From the NCBI RefSeq assembly GCF_018614955.1, contig NZ_JAGGNV010000011.1:1-64000 (forward strand): a DNA stretch of 64,000 bases. Direction: 5' to 3'. The notes below the pieces were generated by a model, which saw nothing but the letters and a program-made list of their open reading frames with translations, searched no databases and was not told the origin of the DNA. The position numbers and the translations under genes were made by a program. Numbering within the stretch: the first letter of the stretch is position 1; each line of letters opens with the position of its first letter. Source of the stretch: Variovorax paradoxus. Its GTDB lineage: Bacteria > Pseudomonadota > Gammaproteobacteria > Burkholderiales > Burkholderiaceae_C. Of the stretch, positions 7,565 to 14,922 are shown piece after piece.

Positions 7565-8430
7565 TTGGACAGCCTCTTCATCATGAAATAAACCAGCGGC
7601 AGAACGAGGGGCAACGCCACCACGATCGAGGCCATCGCCACATCCATCTGGTCGAGCCGCAGGTAGCGGATGCCCAGGGTGGCCAGTACGTGCGTCAGGT
7701 CGGCCGGCCCGCCTCCCGTGAGCAGGTAGACGCTGTTGAAATCTCCCAGCGTCCAGATCATCGACAGGATGAGCGACGTGACATAGAGCGTGCGCATCGC
7801 CGGCCAGGTGATGAAGCGGAACTTCTGCCAGTTGCTGGCGCCATCCACCGAGGCAGCCTCGTACTGTTCGGCCGGAATCGACAGGCGCCCGGCCACCAGG
7901 ATCAGCGTCCAGAACGGCAGCGACTTCCAGATATGCATCAGCATCGACAGAGACAGCGCCAGCGTGGGGTCGTTGAGCCAGTTGGGGCCGTCCAGGCCCG
8001 TCAGGCGGAAGATCACCGAGTTGATGACGCCCCATTCCGGGTTGAGCATGAAGCGCACCGACAGAATGGTCGGGATCGAGGGCACCGCCCAGGGCAGGAT
8101 GAAGAGCACCGAGAGCGCCTTGATCCACCAGCGCGTCTTGATGAAAAAACCGGACAGCACCAGCGCGGCGATCATCTTGAGATTGATCGCCACCACCAGG
8201 AACACGATGGTGTTGATGGCACTGCGGAAAAAGATCGGGTCGTCGAACAGCTTGGTGTAGCTGGCCGGGTGCCGGGCCAGCCAGAGGCCATAGCCCACCG
8301 GGTACAGCACGAACACCACGAACACGAGCAGGTAGGGAACGACGAACAGGCGCCCCCAGAATTCCCAGCGGGAAAGGCTGCGGGACGCCGGCGCCGCGAC
8401 GTGCGGCAATGTGCTAACAGCTTGAGTCAT
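7561..8430 (-). CDS. Sugar ABC transporter permease (MalF-like)
   Basis: 289 residues, about six membrane segments beginning LFVVPYLLVFVVFVLYPVGYGLWLA. The EAA motif reads EQYEAASVDGASNWQKFRFITWP near residue 190. The N-terminal cytoplasmic leader is short, as in CUT1 permeases that lack the large MalF periplasmic loop. Its gene lies 92 nt downstream of the binding-protein gene, across a strong stem-loop, and overlaps the next permease gene by 4 nt. Partner permease and ATPase follow in order. Confidence 0.9.
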   Translation of the reverse strand: MTQAVSTLPHVAAPASRSLSRWEFWGRLFVVPYLLVFVVFVLYPVGYGLWLARHPASYTKLFDDPIFFRSAINTIVFLVVAINLKMIAALVLSGFFIKTRWWIKALSVLFILPWAVPSIPTILSVRFMLNPEWGVINSVIFRLTGLDGPNWLNDPTLALSLSMLMHIWKSLPFWTLILVAGRLSIPAEQYEAASVDGASNWQKFRFITWPAMRTLYVTSLILSMIWTLGDFNSVYLLTGGGPADLTHVLATLGIRYLRLDQMDVAMASIVVALPLVLPLVYFMMKRLSK

Positions 8431-8483
8431 GGTTCAGTTCACCCCGATGTCGTTCAAGCGGAAAAGATGATGGACAGGTGGAA

Positions 8484-8506
8484 GGCCGCGGCGCCGAGCC
8501 GCGGCC
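8484..8506. promoter_or_regulatory. Intercistronic stem-loop between binding-protein and permease genes
   Basis: GGCCGCGGC at 8484-8492 pairs perfectly with GCCGCGGCC at 8498-8506 around a 5-nt loop, with no T-run. Such hairpins after the binding-protein cistron in sugar ABC operons (as after malE) protect the upstream mRNA and give excess binding protein over permease. That role is inferred here from placement. Confidence 0.6.
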
Positions 8507-8522
8507 GGACCGATTCAGAGGG

Positions 8523-9899
8523 TCAGCCCGCAACCGCCTTGATGCGCGCGATCATCTCGTCAGTGGCCTTGTCCACCGGCACCTTCTCGTTGAGGATCCG
8601 GTTCGCCGCCTTGGCCCACACGTTCTCGTTGTTGAGCACCGTGAACTTGTAGTTCTTGGTGAATTCGAAAGGCGTGGTGCCGGCCATGAACTGGTTGTAG
8701 ACGGCCGTACGGTGCGGGTCCTGCTTCCAGAAAGCACTTTGCTGCGCCGCCTTGGTCACCGGGAACCAGCGCCCGAGCGAGCCTTCGACGTACGGCGTGA
8801 GATTGGCGTCGTCGAGCAGGAAGGCGACGAACTTCTTCGCGGCATCCTTGTTCTTGGCGTCCTTGAAGATCACGCCGGTCTTCACGGCCGCGCGGTACAC
8901 CATCTTGGAGCCATCGGGTTTGTTCGGGAAGCCTGCGGTCGCGATCTTCTCGGTGTAGTTCACCTTGGCGGCATCGCGCTGCGCTTGCGTCAGCGATTGA
9001 TTGTTCGAAGCGTCGAGTTGCGTGGCGGCGATCGAGATCGTCGCGTTGTGCGTCAGGACGGTCGTCTTGTTGGCGAAAGCGACGTTGTTGTCCGGATCCT
9101 TCCAGTTGGTAGCAGACGGCGGCGCGCAACCCTTCGAATACACCTGTGTGTAGTCGGTCAGCGCGTTGATCAGGCCCTGGCGCACCGCCGGATCATCGAC
9201 CAGCAGCTTGCCCGCGTCGTTGACCAGCTTGACGTTGTAGGCGTCCATGAAGGTCAGGAACGAGAAGAACGAGTCGCTCGAGTCCACTCCCAGCGGCTGG
9301 CCGATGCCGAAGCTGCGGGTACCGGTCTTTTGACGATGGGCTGGTTGCACCTTGTCGCACCAGAAGCTCCAGTAGCCTTTCCAGTCGGTCGGGATGTCGC
9401 TCTCCTTGAAGCCCGCCTCGGCCAGCATGTCCTTCCAGTACTGGATGTGCATGGTCTGCTGCTTGATCGGGTAGGCGTAGTAGGCGCGGCTCTTGGTGGT
9501 GTCGTTGTAGAGGAAGGTGGTGGCCAGCGCCGCAGGCTCGAACTTGGCGCGCATCGGGTCGAGGATGCTGGTCACGTCTTCGAGCTTGCCGTCGTAGGCC
9601 CACTTGGCCGTGACCTGGAAGTCGTAGACGTCACCATAGGCCACGTCGGGCGGATTGCCGGCGTCGAGCGCAGCCACCGACTTCGGAACCATTTCCTGCG
9701 GCGCGTAGAGCGACAGCTCGACCTTGATCTTCGGGTTCTTGGCCTCGAATTTCTTGATGGCTGCGTACAGCGCGTCGTCTTCCGCCTTGTAGAAGCCCTT
9801 GCCCCACCAGACGGTGAGCTTCTCCTGTGCCGCGGCCTGGCCGGCGGCAGCGAGCCCCAGCGCGACCAGCGCGGGGATCATGAGTGCCTTGAATTTCAT
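8523..9899 (-). CDS. Extracellular sugar-binding protein of the ABC transporter
   Basis: 458 residues with Sec signal MKFKALMIPALVALGLAAAGQAAAQ (cleavage after AQA or AAAQ). The mature start EKLTVWWGKGFYKAEDDALY and the body are of the MalE/UgpB family-1 solute-binding type. It captures the substrate in the periplasm for the 6713-8430 permeases. The start at 9899 has a good GGAGA site 6-7 nt upstream and the signal peptide. The open frame to 9938 is unneeded. The stop sits 92 nt ahead of the permease start. The ligand cannot be read from sequence. Context points to a sugar or aldonic acid linked to 2-keto-3-deoxygalactonate metabolism. Confidence 0.9.
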   Translation of the reverse strand: MKFKALMIPALVALGLAAAGQAAAQEKLTVWWGKGFYKAEDDALYAAIKKFEAKNPKIKVELSLYAPQEMVPKSVAALDAGNPPDVAYGDVYDFQVTAKWAYDGKLEDVTSILDPMRAKFEPAALATTFLYNDTTKSRAYYAYPIKQQTMHIQYWKDMLAEAGFKESDIPTDWKGYWSFWCDKVQPAHRQKTGTRSFGIGQPLGVDSSDSFFSFLTFMDAYNVKLVNDAGKLLVDDPAVRQGLINALTDYTQVYSKGCAPPSATNWKDPDNNVAFANKTTVLTHNATISIAATQLDASNNQSLTQAQRDAAKVNYTEKIATAGFPNKPDGSKMVYRAAVKTGVIFKDAKNKDAAKKFVAFLLDDANLTPYVEGSLGRWFPVTKAAQQSAFWKQDPHRTAVYNQFMAGTTPFEFTKNYKFTVLNNENVWAKAANRILNEKVPVDKATDEMIARIKAVAG

Positions 9900-9971
9900 G
9901 CTGTGTCTCCTTTTTTTGACGGTGGGTGCTCGATCCACGAGCGATGCTGGGAAAGGGATGCGGGCTGCGCC

Positions 9972-10715
9972 TCAAGCGGCCTTGAGCCGCGGCGGAGATC
10001 GACCGAGGCGCGGCAGGCGACGGCGCGAGCCGAGCACCTCCTCGATGTCTTCGCGCGCGCCGTCGATGAGCTTGATGATGGCGCGCTCGGCGCGTGCCGG
10101 GTTGTGCGCGATGACCGCATCGAGCACTGCCCGATGCAAGGGCAGCGACAAGGTCGGCCCGTCCTTCTTGGCGGTCGAGAGCTCGAAGCTGGTGCGCAGC
10201 AGCGCGTTCAGCGCCTTGCTCATCTGGGCCAGCATGCGGTTGCCCGCGGCGACCAGCAGTCCGTGGTGAAAGCGCAGGTCGCTGGTGACGTAGTCGCCGC
10301 CGTATTCCACCGCCTGCTTCATGCCGGCGTAGGCCAGCTCGATCTCCTCGATGTCGGCCGCGGTGGCGCGCTCGGCCGCCAGCCGCACGGCTGCCGGCTC
10401 GACCACGCGCCGCAGGTCCAGCAGGTCGCGCAGGAACTCGGGCGTGAGGCCGGCGCGGGCCTGCCAGGTGATCACATCGGGATCGAACCAGTTCCACCGG
10501 TCCTCCGGCAGCACGCGTGTCCCGACCTTCGGCCCCGTGACGATCAGGCCCTTGGCGACCAGCGATTTCACCGCTTCGCGCACCACCGTGCGGCTGACGC
10601 CGAACTCATCGCACAAGAGCGGCTCCGCGGGCATCGGCGCGCCGATGGCATAGCGGCGCGACACGATCGCTTCACCCAGCAGTTCGAGCGTGCGGCCGTG
10701 GGTGTTCTTGGTCAT
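9972..10715 (-). CDS. FadR-subfamily GntR transcriptional regulator (FCD domain)
   Basis: 247 residues. The N-terminal winged helix-turn-helix spans about 5-72 (MPAEPLLCDEFGVSRTVVRE, then VKSLVAKGLIVTGPKVGTRV). The FCD ligand domain follows, with DLLDLRRVVEPAAVRLAAER and the metal-binding histidines DLRFHHGLL and PLHRAVLDAV. The nearest functional relatives are sugar-acid repressors such as DgoR and UxuR/ExuR. It lies 19 nt after the dehydrogenase gene and before the binding-protein gene, so it belongs to the operon it likely controls. The palindrome at 11796-11805 in the divergent promoter is a candidate operator. Confidence 0.88.
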   Translation of the reverse strand: MTKNTHGRTLELLGEAIVSRRYAIGAPMPAEPLLCDEFGVSRTVVREAVKSLVAKGLIVTGPKVGTRVLPEDRWNWFDPDVITWQARAGLTPEFLRDLLDLRRVVEPAAVRLAAERATAADIEEIELAYAGMKQAVEYGGDYVTSDLRFHHGLLVAAGNRMLAQMSKALNALLRTSFELSTAKKDGPTLSLPLHRAVLDAVIAHNPARAERAIIKLIDGAREDIEEVLGSRRRLPRLGRSPPRLKAA

Positions 10716-10734
10716 GGCGGGCGTCGTCGCGCGC

Positions 10735-11682
10735 TCAGGCAGCCACCGGCGTCAACAGGGGCGCGCCCGCGAAATGTGCACGCAGGTTGTCGAAGGTCAG
10801 TTGCGCCATGGCCTCGCGCGTCTGCTTCGTGCCGCTGGCCATGTGCGGCGTGAGCACCACGTTGGACATGGCGCGCAGCTCGGCCGGCACATTCGGTTCG
10901 TTGACGTAGACGTCGAGGGCGGCACCGGCAATGACGCCGTTCGAGAGCGCGGCGATCAGCGCCGCTTCGTCGACCACGCTGCCGCGCGCCACGTTGATCA
11001 GGTAGCCCTTCGGCCCGAGCGCCTCGAGCACGCGCGCATCGATCAGGCCGCGCGTCGCCGCGCCGCCCGGCGTGATGACGACCAGGAAGTCGACGGCGGC
11101 GGCGAGCGAGACCGCATCCGGGTGGTAGGCATAGTCGACTTCCGCGCGTGGCGAACGCGCGGTGTACGCGATCTGCATGTCGAAGGCGCGCGCACGGTGC
11201 GCGATGGCCTGTCCGATGCGGCCCATGCCGACCACGCCCAGGCGGGCGCCCGTGACCTTGCGGTTGAGCGGGAACGGGCCCTTCGGCCACTCGCCGTCGC
11301 GCACGAAGCGGTCGGCCTGGGGAATGCGGCGCGCGATCGAGAGCAGGAGGCCGATCGCGAGATCGGCCACGTCGTCGTTCAGCACCTGCGGCGTGTTGGT
11401 GACCGGCACGCCGCGCTCGTGCGCCGCGGCCACGTCGACGCCGTCGTAGCCGACGCCGAATACCGAGATCACTTCCAGTGCGGGCAGGCGGGCCATCAGC
11501 TCGCGCGGCACCTTGGCCTCGCCGTTCGCAACGACTGCGCGGATGCGCGGGGCGGCGGCCGAGAAGGCCTCCGGGTCGCTGACGTGCGTCCGGTCGTGCA
11601 CCGTGTACTCGCGCTGCAGCGCGTCCATTAGGAAGGGCATCAAGGGCGCGACGACCAGCACCTCGGGCCGGGCGCGGCTCAT
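10735..11682 (-). CDS. D-isomer-specific 2-hydroxyacid dehydrogenase
   Basis: 315 residues. The NAD(P)-binding Rossmann motif is GVVGMGRIGQAIAHRA (about 147-162). The catalytic triad of the family appears as Arg in INVARGSVVDE, Glu in DVYVNEPNVP and His in LTPHMASGT. Relatives reduce glyoxylate, hydroxypyruvate or 2-ketogluconate. Start MSRARPEVLV is supported by the 4-nt ATGA overlap with the 20-codon leader ORF at 11679-11741. Longer versions would run into the divergent promoter. In this locus it may interconvert a 2-keto-aldonate and its hydroxy acid. The precise substrate is not determinable. Confidence 0.9.
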   Translation of the reverse strand: MSRARPEVLVVAPLMPFLMDALQREYTVHDRTHVSDPEAFSAAAPRIRAVVANGEAKVPRELMARLPALEVISVFGVGYDGVDVAAAHERGVPVTNTPQVLNDDVADLAIGLLLSIARRIPQADRFVRDGEWPKGPFPLNRKVTGARLGVVGMGRIGQAIAHRARAFDMQIAYTARSPRAEVDYAYHPDAVSLAAAVDFLVVITPGGAATRGLIDARVLEALGPKGYLINVARGSVVDEAALIAALSNGVIAGAALDVYVNEPNVPAELRAMSNVVLTPHMASGTKQTREAMAQLTFDNLRAHFAGAPLLTPVAA

Positions 11683-11741
11683 GCCTCGACGCCTGTCTTC
11701 TGCACCGGCTGCTTGCGCGTTGCGTTCAATGAATGGGGCAT
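11679..11741 (-). CDS. 20-residue leader ORF translationally coupled to the dehydrogenase
   Basis: ATG at 11741-11739 is preceded 6 nt upstream by AGGAGA, the best ribosome-binding site in this intergenic region. The peptide starts MPHSLNATRKQP and ends TGVEA. Its TGA overlaps the dehydrogenase ATG (ATGA at 11679-11682). The dehydrogenase itself has no clear site of its own, so ribosomes likely reach it through this minigene. It could be a regulatory leader peptide or the remnant of a longer gene. The composition (no runs of one rare residue) does not suggest classical attenuation. Confidence 0.55.
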   Translation of the reverse strand: MPHSLNATRKQPVQKTGVEA

Positions 11742-11795
11742 GTGTTGTCTCCTGCGGAATCGAGGTCTTCGGACCCCGATGCACTGTCGAGGCTT

Positions 11796-11805
11796 ATCAT
11801 ATGAT
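11796..11805. promoter_or_regulatory. Candidate operator in divergent sugar-acid promoter
   Basis: ATCATATGAT is a perfect 10-nt palindrome in a TTATCATATGATGATT context. It is the only obvious A/T-rich dyad in the 158-nt gap between the leader ORF (reverse) and dgoK (forward). Its size and placement fit a FadR/GntR-type site, presumably for the regulator at 9972-10715, but the family consensus is loose. Confidence 0.45.
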
Positions 11806-11899
11806 GATTGAAATCCAGGCCCCGGCAGGACAAACCCTGACGCCCCTCGGATTCCTGCGCGGCAAACGTGGCTCCTTCGTTCCAAGAGACAATCGCCGA

Positions 11900-12796
11900 A
11901 TGCATTTGATCGCCATCGATTGGGGCACGAGTTCGTTGCGCGGCGCGCGGCTCGACGGCAAGGGCCGCGTGCTCGAGGAGCGCGAGCATCCGCGCGGCAT
12001 CCTTACGGTCCCGCCGGGCGGCTTCCCGGCCCTGTTCGAAGAACTGTTCGGCGACTGGATGCGCCCGACCGGCAGCTTCTGCCTGATCTCGGGCATGGCC
12101 GGCAGCAAGCAGGGCTGGGTCGAGGCGCCCTACTGTCCCTGCCCGTCGGGCCGGGTCGAAGTGGGCAGCGCGATCGTCGAGATCGAGCCCGGCCGCATCG
12201 CCATCGTGCCCGGCCTCAGTGACCTGCACGACGGCGTGCCCGACGTGATGCGCGGCGAAGAAGTGCAGATCTTCGGCGCCATGGCGCTCACGGGCCTCGC
12301 CGACGGCGTTTTCGTGCTGCCCGGCACGCACAACAAGTGGGCCACCGTGAAGCGCGGCCGCGTGACGAGCTTTCGCACCTTCATGACCGGCGAGTTCTAT
12401 GCGCTCTTGAGCCGGCATTCGATCCTGGCACGCACGCTCGATGCAGAGGCGCCGCTGGACGAAGTCTCTTTTCTCGAAGGCGTGACGCAGGCCGACAACG
12501 GCCAGGGCCTGCTGCACAACGCCTTCGGCGCGCGCACCCTCGCGCTGTTCGAGCGCATGTCGGCCGGCGATCTTGCGAGCTACCTGTCGGGGCTTCTGAT
12601 CGGCGAAGAGCTGCGCACGCAATCGATCCACGCCGCCGGCGACCTGGTGCTGATCGGCACGCCGGCGCTGACGCAGCGCTACCAGCTGGCGCTGCAGGCG
12701 TCTGGCAATACCGTGCGAACGCTGGGCGCCGAGGCCACCTGGGCCGGCCTGCACGCGCTGTCGGCATTCCTCAACGCAAACAGAACAAGACCATGA
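11900..12796 (+). CDS. dgoK: 2-dehydro-3-deoxygalactonokinase
   Basis: 298 residues. It phosphorylates 2-keto-3-deoxygalactonate with ATP to the 6-phosphate. The DgoK family start IAIDWGTSSLRGARL (about 4-18) holds the phosphate-binding DWGTSS loop. ISGMAGSKQGW, MRGEEVQIFGA, LPGTHNKWATV and FMTGEFYALLSRHSIL are further family signatures. Length agrees with characterised DgoK enzymes. ATG 11900 is chosen because DgoK proteins begin at this conserved segment. The open frame to 11513 overlaps the divergent promoter. The stop overlaps the aldolase start by 4 nt (ATGA), so kinase and aldolase are coupled. Confidence 0.93.
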   Translation: MHLIAIDWGTSSLRGARLDGKGRVLEEREHPRGILTVPPGGFPALFEELFGDWMRPTGSFCLISGMAGSKQGWVEAPYCPCPSGRVEVGSAIVEIEPGRIAIVPGLSDLHDGVPDVMRGEEVQIFGAMALTGLADGVFVLPGTHNKWATVKRGRVTSFRTFMTGEFYALLSRHSILARTLDAEAPLDEVSFLEGVTQADNGQGLLHNAFGARTLALFERMSAGDLASYLSGLLIGEELRTQSIHAAGDLVLIGTPALTQRYQLALQASGNTVRTLGAEATWAGLHALSAFLNANRTRP

Positions 12797-13434
12797 CTTC
12801 GCTTCTGGACAAATTCTCCGCCGCCATGCAGCAGTTGCCGCTGGTGGCGATTCTGCGCGGTCTGACACCGGCCGAGGCGCCGGAGGTCGGCGATGCGATC
12901 GTCGAGTCGGGCTTCTGGCTGCTCGAAGTGCCGCTCAACTCGCCGCAGCCGCTCGAAAGCGTCGCGCTGCTGCGCCGGCGCTTTCCGGATGCGCTGGTCG
13001 GCGCCGGCACGGTGCTCGATGCGCAGCAGGTGCGCGAGGTGCATGCGGCTGGCGGCGAGCTGATCGTGGCGCCCAACTTCAACGCCGAGGTGCTGGCCGA
13101 AGCGGGCCGCCTGGGCCTCGTCAGTCTGCCCGGCGTGATGACGCCGACCGAGGCCTTCGGCGCCCTCGCGGCCGGCGCCAGCGGGCTCAAGCTGTTCCCG
13201 GCCGAACTGGCCTCGCCAGCGGTGGTGAAGGCCTTGCTCGCGGTGCTGCCGAAGGGCACGCCGCTGATGCCCGTGGGCGGCATCACGCCCGCCAACATGG
13301 GCGCCTGGCGCGATGCCGGCGCCACCGGATTCGGCATCGGCTCGGCGCTCTACAACCCCGGCAAGAGCGCGGCCGCGGTGCGCGAGGCCGCGCTGGATTT
13401 CGTCGCCGCGTTCAACGCGGTCGTACGCGCCTGA
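12793..13434 (+). CDS. dgoA: 2-dehydro-3-deoxy-6-phosphogalactonate aldolase
   Basis: 213 residues, a class I KDPG/KDPGal aldolase barrel. It cleaves 2-keto-3-deoxy-6-phosphogalactonate to pyruvate and glyceraldehyde-3-phosphate. The catalytic Glu lies in LLEVPLNSPQPLES (E45) and the Schiff-base Lys in GLKLFPAE (K133). The phosphate loop is GGITPANMG. EVPLNSP rather than EVTLRT separates it from the Entner-Doudoroff aldolase encoded at 24173-24814 in this same window. It overlaps dgoK by 4 nt and is followed 11 nt later by a class II aldolase gene. Confidence 0.93.
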   Translation: MTSLLDKFSAAMQQLPLVAILRGLTPAEAPEVGDAIVESGFWLLEVPLNSPQPLESVALLRRRFPDALVGAGTVLDAQQVREVHAAGGELIVAPNFNAEVLAEAGRLGLVSLPGVMTPTEAFGALAAGASGLKLFPAELASPAVVKALLAVLPKGTPLMPVGGITPANMGAWRDAGATGFGIGSALYNPGKSAAAVREAALDFVAAFNAVVRA

Positions 13435-13445
13435 GGGCCATCGCC

Positions 13446-14210
13446 ATGTCCGCCGAATCCGACTACGCCAGCCCCGCCGTCCGCGCCCTGCGCGACAACC
13501 TCGCGCTCGCATTGCGCGCCGCCGCGCATCACGGCCTCTCTGAAGGCGTGTGCAACCATTTCAGCGTCGCCCTGCCCGGCGCGCAAGACCGCTACCTGAT
13601 CAACCCGCGCGGCCTGCACTGGAGCGAGATCAGCCCGGAAGACATCGTGCTGATCGACGTGCACGGCGAGATGCTGGCCGGCCGCCATCGCGTCGAGCCC
13701 ACCGCCCTCTTCATCCACGGCGCGGTGCACCGCATCACCGGCCACGCGGTGGTGCTGCATTGCCACATGCCCTACGCGACCGCCCTCACGCTCACGGCCG
13801 ATCGCGCGCTCGACCCGACGCTGAGCCAGAACGCGATGCGCTTCATGAACCGCATCGCCGTCGACGCCCAGTACAACGGGCTGGCGCTCGACGACCGCGA
13901 GGGCGAGCGCATCGCTCATGCGATGGCCGGCAAGGACATCGCGTTCCTGGCCAACCACGGCGTGATCGTGGCCGGCGCGAACATCGCCCATGCCTACGAC
14001 GACCTCTACTATCTCGAACGCGCCTGCCTGCACCAGGTGATTGCGCAATCCACCGGCCGGCCGCTGGTGCCGGTCGACGCGGCGCTGGCCGCGCAGGTGG
14101 CGGCGCAGATCCAGGGCGAGCGCGAGCAGTCCGACCTGTTCTTCGAGGCGCTGCGCCGGCTGCTGCCCGCGCCGCGTCCCGAACGCCCGCTTCAGCGCGC
14201 GGCCGCGTAG
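13446..14210 (+). CDS. Class II aldolase/adducin family protein
   Basis: 254 residues. Family features are GVCNHFSVALPG near residue 35, INPRGLHWSEI, the zinc-site HCHMPYATAL (about 100-109) and FLANHGVIVAG near 160. Relatives include fuculose-1-phosphate aldolase, ribulose-5-phosphate 4-epimerase and 3-oxo-tetronate 4-phosphate decarboxylase. It is third gene of the dgoK-dgoA operon, so a role in sugar-acid breakdown is likely, but the reaction is open. Its last 19 nt overlap the end of the convergent SDR gene. Confidence 0.88.
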   Translation: MSAESDYASPAVRALRDNLALALRAAAHHGLSEGVCNHFSVALPGAQDRYLINPRGLHWSEISPEDIVLIDVHGEMLAGRHRVEPTALFIHGAVHRITGHAVVLHCHMPYATALTLTADRALDPTLSQNAMRFMNRIAVDAQYNGLALDDREGERIAHAMAGKDIAFLANHGVIVAGANIAHAYDDLYYLERACLHQVIAQSTGRPLVPVDAALAAQVAAQIQGEREQSDLFFEALRRLLPAPRPERPLQRAAA

Positions 14211-14893
14211 GCCGGCGGGTCCGCGACGAAGCCCTGCTTGACCTGGCGCGTCACCGCGTCGGCCAGTACTTCGGGCAGGCCGGATTCGACGGCAGCGAAG
14301 GTCTGCTTCGCGACGTCGTCGGGCGATGTCTTGTCGCCCGGCACATGGCTGGCCATGTCGGTGTCCATGAAAGCCACATGCACGCTGACGACCTGCGTGC
14401 CCTGGCCGCGCAGCTCGTTGCGCAGGCCGTTGCTGAGCGACCAGGTGGCCGACTTGGTGGTGCTGTAGGTGGCCGCACCCGGCAGGCTGACCCAGCTCAG
14501 CGCCGACAGGACGTTGACGATGGCGCCGCCGCCGTTCTTCGCCAGCACCGGCGCGAAGGCGCGGCTCAAGGCCCAGGGGCCGAAGAAGTTGGTCTCGAAC
14601 TCGGCGCGCGCCGCATCCACGGCCTCCGGCGACAGCAGGCCCGAACCGCGCGAGATGCCGGCGTTGTTGATGAGCAGCGTGACGTCGCCGCAGGCGCGGG
14701 CGGCGGCCTCAACCTGCTCCGGCTTCGTCACGTCGAGCGCGACGGCGTGCACGCCTTCGAGCGTGATCGACTTCGGGTCGCGCGCGGCTGCATAGACCTT
14801 CTTCGCGCCGGCCGCGAGCGCAGCACGTGCATAGGCGAGCCCGAGGCCGCGATTGGCGCCGGTGATGAGAACGACGGAGTCCTTGATCTTCAT
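14192..14893 (-). CDS. Short-chain dehydrogenase/reductase
   Basis: 233 residues with the classical SDR signatures: cofactor loop TGANRGLGLAYA (about 10-21), LINNAGIS, the catalytic Ser in NVLSALSWVS, and the Tyr/Lys of YSTTKSA. The substrate is unknown. The G-A-N-R-G-L-G loop followed by A-A-R-D is compatible with NADP(H) use. It converges with, and overlaps by 19 nt, the class II aldolase gene, so it belongs with the reverse-strand exporter genes upstream rather than with the sugar-acid operon. The gap to the MATE gene is 29 nt, so cotranscription with the MarR-headed operon is plausible. Confidence 0.88.
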   Translation of the reverse strand: MKIKDSVVLITGANRGLGLAYARAALAAGAKKVYAAARDPKSITLEGVHAVALDVTKPEQVEAAARACGDVTLLINNAGISRGSGLLSPEAVDAARAEFETNFFGPWALSRAFAPVLAKNGGGAIVNVLSALSWVSLPGAATYSTTKSATWSLSNGLRNELRGQGTQVVSVHVAFMDTDMASHVPGDKTSPDDVAKQTFAAVESGLPEVLADAVTRQVKQGFVADPPAYAAAR

Positions 14894-14922
14894 GGAAGGC
14901 TTTCGGGTAGCGAGTGGAGGAA

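Noticed and set aside
8478..10853. Forward 791-residue frame over the binding-protein and GntR genes
   Set aside because: Antisense shadow. The reverse-strand genes have signal peptide, ribosome site and family motifs.
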